Both the position numbers and the translations under genes were made by a program. A stretch of 57,103 bases of DNA, from NCBI RefSeq assembly GCF_002866825.1, contig NZ_PKUS01000037.1:1-57103 (forward strand), written 5' to 3'. The notes under the pieces were generated by a model. It was not told where the DNA came from. It did no database searches and saw only the letters and a list, made by a program, of their open reading frames with translations. Shown piece after piece: positions 53,866 through 57,103 of this stretch (positions are counted from its first letter, which is position 1; each line of letters opens with the position of its first letter). This stretch comes from Pseudohalioglobus lutimaris. Its GTDB lineage: Bacteria; Pseudomonadota; Gammaproteobacteria; Pseudomonadales; Halieaceae.

Positions 53866-53997
53866 ATGTCAAAGAACCAGCGCAGCAATAAGGAAACCAA
53901 GAAGCCATCCACTCTTACCGGCAAGGAAAGAAAAGCAGCTAAACGGGAAAAGAAGAATGCTGGCGGGCATGTCCCTTTCATCGTGAAAGACGGCTGA
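53866..53997 (+). CDS. Small basic protein, 43 residues
   Basis: GGAG lies 8 bases before the ATG at 53866, and the frame ends with TGA at 53995-53997. The product is highly basic and hydrophilic: MSKNQRSNKETKKPSTLTGK, then a Lys/Arg/Ala-rich helix (KERKAAKREKKNAGG) and HVPFIVKDG. It has no Cys, no signal and no hydrophobic core, so an RNA-, DNA- or ribosome-binding role is possible. The helical composition and ribosome site make a real gene likely. Function unknown. Confidence 0.65.
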   Translation: MSKNQRSNKETKKPSTLTGKERKAAKREKKNAGGHVPFIVKDG

Positions 53998-54231
53998 AGG
54001 CGGCAAGCTTTCCAGGCCACGATAACGCTTCAATCGCTGAAGCTAGCCGCATCATCACAAGGGGTTCACAGCTAATACTAGCTGGAGAGCAACCTGCGCT
54101 ATCTCCTGCTGTTTGGTGTTGATTGTGGATCACTGGACCCAGCGCAAACTGGTTTTTCACGCTTAACCGGCGCCGTATTCTGGCAATGGTTTTCAGGAAG
54201 GTATGACTCTACAGAGGCAAAACGAAATACA
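53998..54231. other. Gap before the dehydrogenase gene
   Basis: CAGCT-AATACT-AGCTG (about 54067-54082) is a small hairpin. No other signal or gene is visible. Confidence 0.35.
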
Positions 54232-55374
54232 TTGAGTACGTTATCAGTAGGCGTTATCGGAACGTCCAGAAAAGAAGATGAACGACGGGTGCCAATCCAT
54301 CCCGAGCACCTGCCGCGGCTTGCCAGAGAACTACGCGAGCAGCTGGTTTTTGAAGCAGGTTATGGTGAACGTTTTGGCGTGTCTGACTCTGAGCTTGCCA
54401 GTCAGGTTGGCGGGCTTGCTTCGCGCGACGAGTTACTGGAGAACATGGACGCGGTAATAATCGCCAAACCCTTGCTCGCGGATTTTGAGAAACTTCGTGA
54501 ATATGGAGTCCTGTGGGGGTATCCCCATTGCACCCAGCAGCAACAGATTACCCAGACTGCAATAGATCGAAAGCAGACGCTTATCGCTTTCGAGGATATG
54601 TTCGTCTGGGGCCCACAAGGCCAGGTTGGCAGGCATACCTTTTATAAGAACAATGAAATGGCCGGATACTGTGGAGTAATTCATGCACTGCAGCTAAAGG
54701 GAATAGATGGACATTATGGTAACCAGCGGAAAGTCGTCATCTTCAGCTTTGGCGCGGTGAGCCGTGGTGCTATCTACGCTCTGAAGGCGCACGGGTTTCG
54801 CGACATTACGATCTGCATTCAACGACCTGACCATGAAGTTCGCGAAGAAGTTCTCGACTGTCATTATGTAAGGTTGAGAATGGGAGGCGAGAATGAAGCG
54901 CGGATGATTGTGGTTGAGCATGATGGCTCACAAAGGCCTTTGACCGAGCTGATCAACGAGGCCGGCATCATTATTAACGGTACTTACCAGGATACCAACA
55001 CACCCATTGATTTTGTTCTTGAAGAAGAGAAGGCCTGCCTCAATCCGGGTTGCCTGATTATAGATGTCAGTTGCGACGAGAATATGGGCTTCTATTTCGC
55101 TAAACCCACCACCTTCCGGGAACCGATGTTTCAAGTTGAAAAGGTGGATTACTACGCTGTAGACCATACGCCGAGTTACTTGTGGGAGAGTGCCTCACGA
55201 TCCATCTCGGCCGCGCTGATTGTGCACTTACCTACGATCGTGTCCGGGGAGAACGCGTGGCAGAAAAATGAGACCATTCGCAGAGCAATAAATATAGATA
55301 AAGGAGAGGTTCTGAAGAAAGATATTCTGGCATTCCAGAACCGGCAGTCGGACTATCCGCATGCGGCCATCTAG
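54232..55374 (+). CDS. Alanine dehydrogenase/carboxyethylornithine synthase-like enzyme
   Basis: A 380-residue cytoplasmic enzyme of the AlaDH/PNT fold. The N-terminal domain begins LSVGVIGTSRKEDERRVPIH with the substrate-site segments VFEAGYGERFGVSD and AVIIAKPLL. The nucleotide domain has KVVIFSFGAVSRGAIYALKA and GIIINGTYQDTNTP, then LIIDVSCDENMGFYFAKPT and VDHTPSYLWESASRSISAAL. The whole pattern, with GTSRKEDERR and FEDMFVW, fits N5-(carboxyethyl)ornithine synthase-like members, which condense an amino acid with pyruvate reductively. The start is TTG 54232, with a weak ribosome site. It stands alone; the exact substrates are not decided by sequence. Confidence 0.85.
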   Translation: MSTLSVGVIGTSRKEDERRVPIHPEHLPRLARELREQLVFEAGYGERFGVSDSELASQVGGLASRDELLENMDAVIIAKPLLADFEKLREYGVLWGYPHCTQQQQITQTAIDRKQTLIAFEDMFVWGPQGQVGRHTFYKNNEMAGYCGVIHALQLKGIDGHYGNQRKVVIFSFGAVSRGAIYALKAHGFRDITICIQRPDHEVREEVLDCHYVRLRMGGENEARMIVVEHDGSQRPLTELINEAGIIINGTYQDTNTPIDFVLEEEKACLNPGCLIIDVSCDENMGFYFAKPTTFREPMFQVEKVDYYAVDHTPSYLWESASRSISAALIVHLPTIVSGENAWQKNETIRRAINIDKGEVLKKDILAFQNRQSDYPHAAI

Positions 55375-55524
55375 CAAGAGTAGAGAAGAGAATTGATCAC
55401 TGCAGCCTTGAGGCTACACTGACCCCGCAAAACTTCACGCCTAAGGTGCTGGCCTCAAATTTGCCGCCGGTGGCGAATGTGTCGAACCCGGGAGGTTCAA
55501 ATCGAGTCTTTCAGAAGGCCCATA

Positions 55525-55555
55525 ACCAATACACCCGGAACAGACCGGGCTTTAA
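55525..55555 (+). terminator. Weak hairpin upstream of the tRNA fragment
   Basis: CCCGG-AACAGA-CCGGG followed by CTTTAAT lies about 160 bases after the dehydrogenase stop and just beyond the 3' end of the tRNA fragment. It could terminate either strand weakly. The T-tract is short. Confidence 0.35.
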
Positions 55556-55605
55556 TGGCCCGCCCGAGAGGATTCGAACCTCTGACCTCTGCCTCCGGAG
55601 GGCGG
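55556..55605 (-). tRNA. 3' fragment of tRNA-Arg(CCG), probable att site
   Basis: Reading the minus strand, from about 55605 to 55556: anticodon loop CTCCGGA with anticodon CCG, 3' stem GGCAG, variable loop, T-arm AGAGG-TTCGAAT-CCTCT, acceptor strand CGGGCGG, discriminator G and encoded CCA. The 5' half (acceptor, D-arm) is missing; beyond 55605 no tRNA sequence continues. This is the usual remnant left at the distal end of an element integrated into a tRNA gene, where the intact copy lies at the other end. On that reading the element extends to higher coordinates. Confidence 0.75.
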
Positions 55606-55834
55606 CCCCTGTACCTGAATATTAACTAACGTTATCTGGCGAAGCCTTGTGTTTACAGGGTCTCTGAGGTGCCCTTTGCAGTCAAGGGATGGTTACTTCA
55701 GTGCAACTTAAAGCAATCTATTTCGGGATACGGTCCATTTTGTGGTGTTGATTTCAACACATTCATGACCCTCGCCCTGACCATACTGGCTTCAATTGGT
55801 GTTTCCAATCATAAACGCCAGCGAACTTTATTAT

Positions 55835-55865
55835 TGTATTCCGATTCAAGTTGAATCGGAATACA
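55835..55865. promoter_or_regulatory. Perfect 31-bp palindrome upstream of ParB-like gene
   Basis: TGTATTCCGATTCAA (55835-55849) and TTGAATCGGAATACA (55851-55865) are exact reverse complements around a single G. It lies 41 bases before the ParB-N-like gene. A dimer operator, a parS-like partition site, a replication or cleavage site or a cruciform could all explain it. No T-tract follows. Confidence 0.85.
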
Positions 55866-55906
55866 CATGGCAATAACGGGCTAAATACTACTATTTTCGC
55901 AAATCT

Positions 55907-56560
55907 TTGAATTGTTGTAGCTGCCTGAACGCGGACGTGTTTGACTCGAATGCAAGCAGTGTTTTTGAGGATCTTGCGTTCGTGATAGGAAAAGAGCTTC
56001 GCCTCGATAGTCTTAAGCTAGAAGTGCATCCTGCGGCCATGGATGCATTCAATGCAGAGAAGAAATTGCGTCACCAGGTGTCTATCGAGTCTCTGACTGA
56101 CGCAGGTTTATATTCTTTAATATCCCTTGCACCAATTCCCATTAGAAAGGTTGAGGGCGAACCATGCTACGTGATTGGCATGTTTCGATGGCTCGAGGCA
56201 GCGCAAGCGAGGAACATATCCAAGGTACACTTTACGCGGCTAAACAAGCTTAGTGATGAGGATGTTGCGGTGGCGTCCTGGCGCTACCTAATTCGCTCGA
56301 TTTTTGATTCTCTCCATTACCAGTCGGGGATTGCCTCTTTTGAAGCGGCCATCAGACCGGAACTTCCCAAGGAACTTGAACTGGAGATATTCGGAGACTT
56401 CCTGAAGCCCTCCGGCAAGTTTCTCAGCACGTTTGGAATCACAAAGCAGACGCTTCGAACCTCACGTCAACGATTTGGGTGTCGATCGGCTGCGAACAGT
56501 GAACGTGATTCCGATGAGAGCTCCATGTTTGAGAGGTTTGCCTCCAATCCCGATGAATGA
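55907..56560 (+). CDS. ParB-N-like protein, island gene
   Basis: Up to 217 residues from TTG 55907; the frame is open only from 55877 and has no ATG in its first 40 codons, so the start is uncertain. The segment IPIRKVEGEPCYVIGMFRWL, then EAAQARNISKVHFTRLNKLS and DEDVAVASWRYLI, follows the ParB/RepB N-terminal pattern (P-I-x-V-R-K ... Y-x-x-I-x-G-x-R-R-W-x-A-A ... V ... D-E). The usual GxRR is changed to GMFRW, so nuclease or CTPase activity may be lost. It is on the element side of the tRNA fragment, just after the palindrome. It overlaps the next gene by 8 bases. Confidence 0.6.
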   Translation: MNCCSCLNADVFDSNASSVFEDLAFVIGKELRLDSLKLEVHPAAMDAFNAEKKLRHQVSIESLTDAGLYSLISLAPIPIRKVEGEPCYVIGMFRWLEAAQARNISKVHFTRLNKLSDEDVAVASWRYLIRSIFDSLHYQSGIASFEAAIRPELPKELELEIFGDFLKPSGKFLSTFGITKQTLRTSRQRFGCRSAANSERDSDESSMFERFASNPDE

Positions 56561-57089
56561 AGATCTTGCTACTTTGGTGTTCGGCAGACGGCCGGAATAT
56601 GAGCCCATGACTGTCAATATCATTGGGCATGTAGCATGGCTCATGATCAATCACAGAAGCGATGCACCAGAATGGATGCCTGTTCTTGCACAGGCGTGGG
56701 AACTTGACTGCGTCGAGCCGCAGGCGGCTTCCGAAGACTCGTTGGGAGAATACCTGAAGCGGCTGCGGGTAGAATCACGTTTAGATGATGCGCTTCTTCC
56801 ATATATGGTAGCAGCCTATCCAAACGCCGCCCTGCCGGATGCCAGTGCCAAATGGTTGGCAAGCATAACGCCACTCATTTTTACTATCGGCTGTGATCAT
56901 CTAGTGAAAGGTGGCTCGAATTGGCGAGTTCGTGAAGCTGCCAGGAGAACCAGATTAGCTGCTACCCGAAAGTACGATTGGGCAAAGGGCAGTGTTGGCG
57001 GGCTTAGCTCCAAACAGATTATGGAGAATCTAGATGGGATGGGAGTGTTCAGAATTCTGTGTCACAGTAATTCCTCGTTAATCATCTGA
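56553..57089 (+). CDS. Unknown island protein
   Basis: A 178-residue protein if it starts at ATG 56553, which overlaps the previous stop by eight bases (ATGAATGA). The longer frame to 56433 overlaps coding sequence of that gene. The product is soluble and helical: MTVNIIGHVAWLMINHRSDA, EYLKRLRVESRLDDALLPYM, REAARRTRLAATRKYDWAKG. No motif or family recognised. Coupled to the ParB-like gene, so probably a partner in the same element function. Confidence 0.6.
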   Translation: MNEDLATLVFGRRPEYEPMTVNIIGHVAWLMINHRSDAPEWMPVLAQAWELDCVEPQAASEDSLGEYLKRLRVESRLDDALLPYMVAAYPNAALPDASAKWLASITPLIFTIGCDHLVKGGSNWRVREAARRTRLAATRKYDWAKGSVGGLSSKQIMENLDGMGVFRILCHSNSSLII

Positions 57090-57103
57090 TCACAGATCCA
57101 ATA

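Noticed and set aside
1-57103. CRISPR array, rRNA operon or complete insertion sequence
   Set aside because: No regularly spaced direct repeats, no rRNA signature and no transposase gene seen on either strand.

Overview
The window looks like chromosome from a marine-type gammaproteobacterium. The mix of a DUF3604 protein, DUF885 peptidase, acyl-CoA dehydrogenase plus ACAD10-type kinase, ECHDC3-like hydratase, PaaN aldehyde dehydrogenase, carotenoid oxygenase, PurT and tandem-HxlR regulator is the sort of content I associate with Halieaceae/OM60-NOR5 bacteria. That placement is inference from gene content; there is no rRNA or other phylogenetic marker here.

Layout. 1-3170: gene-poor left end, a lipoprotein (-), an IbpA-type small heat-shock protein with a heat-shock-like leader, and an ArsR/SqrR-type repressor. 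3360-14176: a type I secretion locus (HlyB-like ABC transporter, HlyD-like adaptor, an unknown lipoprotein, and a 2139-residue RTX protein with an N-terminal class-3 lipase domain). 14394-20331: PLD-family lipoprotein, DUF3604 protein, DUF885 metallopeptidase (-), glycine-zipper lipoprotein, and a 40-residue secreted peptide gene (-). 20540-29167: lipid and acyl-CoA metabolism (saccharopine-dehydrogenase-like reductase, acyl-CoA dehydrogenase, kinase; PQQ-type sugar dehydrogenase; hydratase, CoA-binding protein, PaaN). 29301-34596: a carotenoid oxygenase interrupted by one TGA, tandem HxlR regulator, PurT and an Old-Yellow-Enzyme-type oxidoreductase.

34980-51451 is the most unusual region. 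A secreted protein of six Cys-pair repeats and a 64-residue protein precede a 7TMR-DISM histidine kinase and NarL-type regulator. Nine co-directional, mostly abutting genes follow: a secreted glycine/threonine-linker protein, a CsgG-like protein, a Tyr/Pro-rich secreted protein, a FlgT/CsgG-like periplasmic protein, a 1412-residue coiled-coil secreted protein, then TolC, HlyD/MacA, MacB-type ATPase and FtsX-type permease. The first secreted protein and the giant protein end in the same roughly 95-residue domain (FRWVV ... FHKCPG ...). I read this as a candidate undescribed cell-envelope export or surface-assembly system under its own two-component control.

51717-57103: a degraded EAL-HDOD gene (one nonsense codon and two one-base deletions), a two-TM membrane protein, a 43-residue basic protein, an alanine dehydrogenase/carboxyethylornithine-synthase-like enzyme, then a 3' fragment of tRNA-Arg(CCG) that looks like an island attachment site. 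Beyond it lie a perfect 31-bp palindrome, a ParB-N-like protein and an unknown protein, probably the edge of an integrated element continuing past the window.
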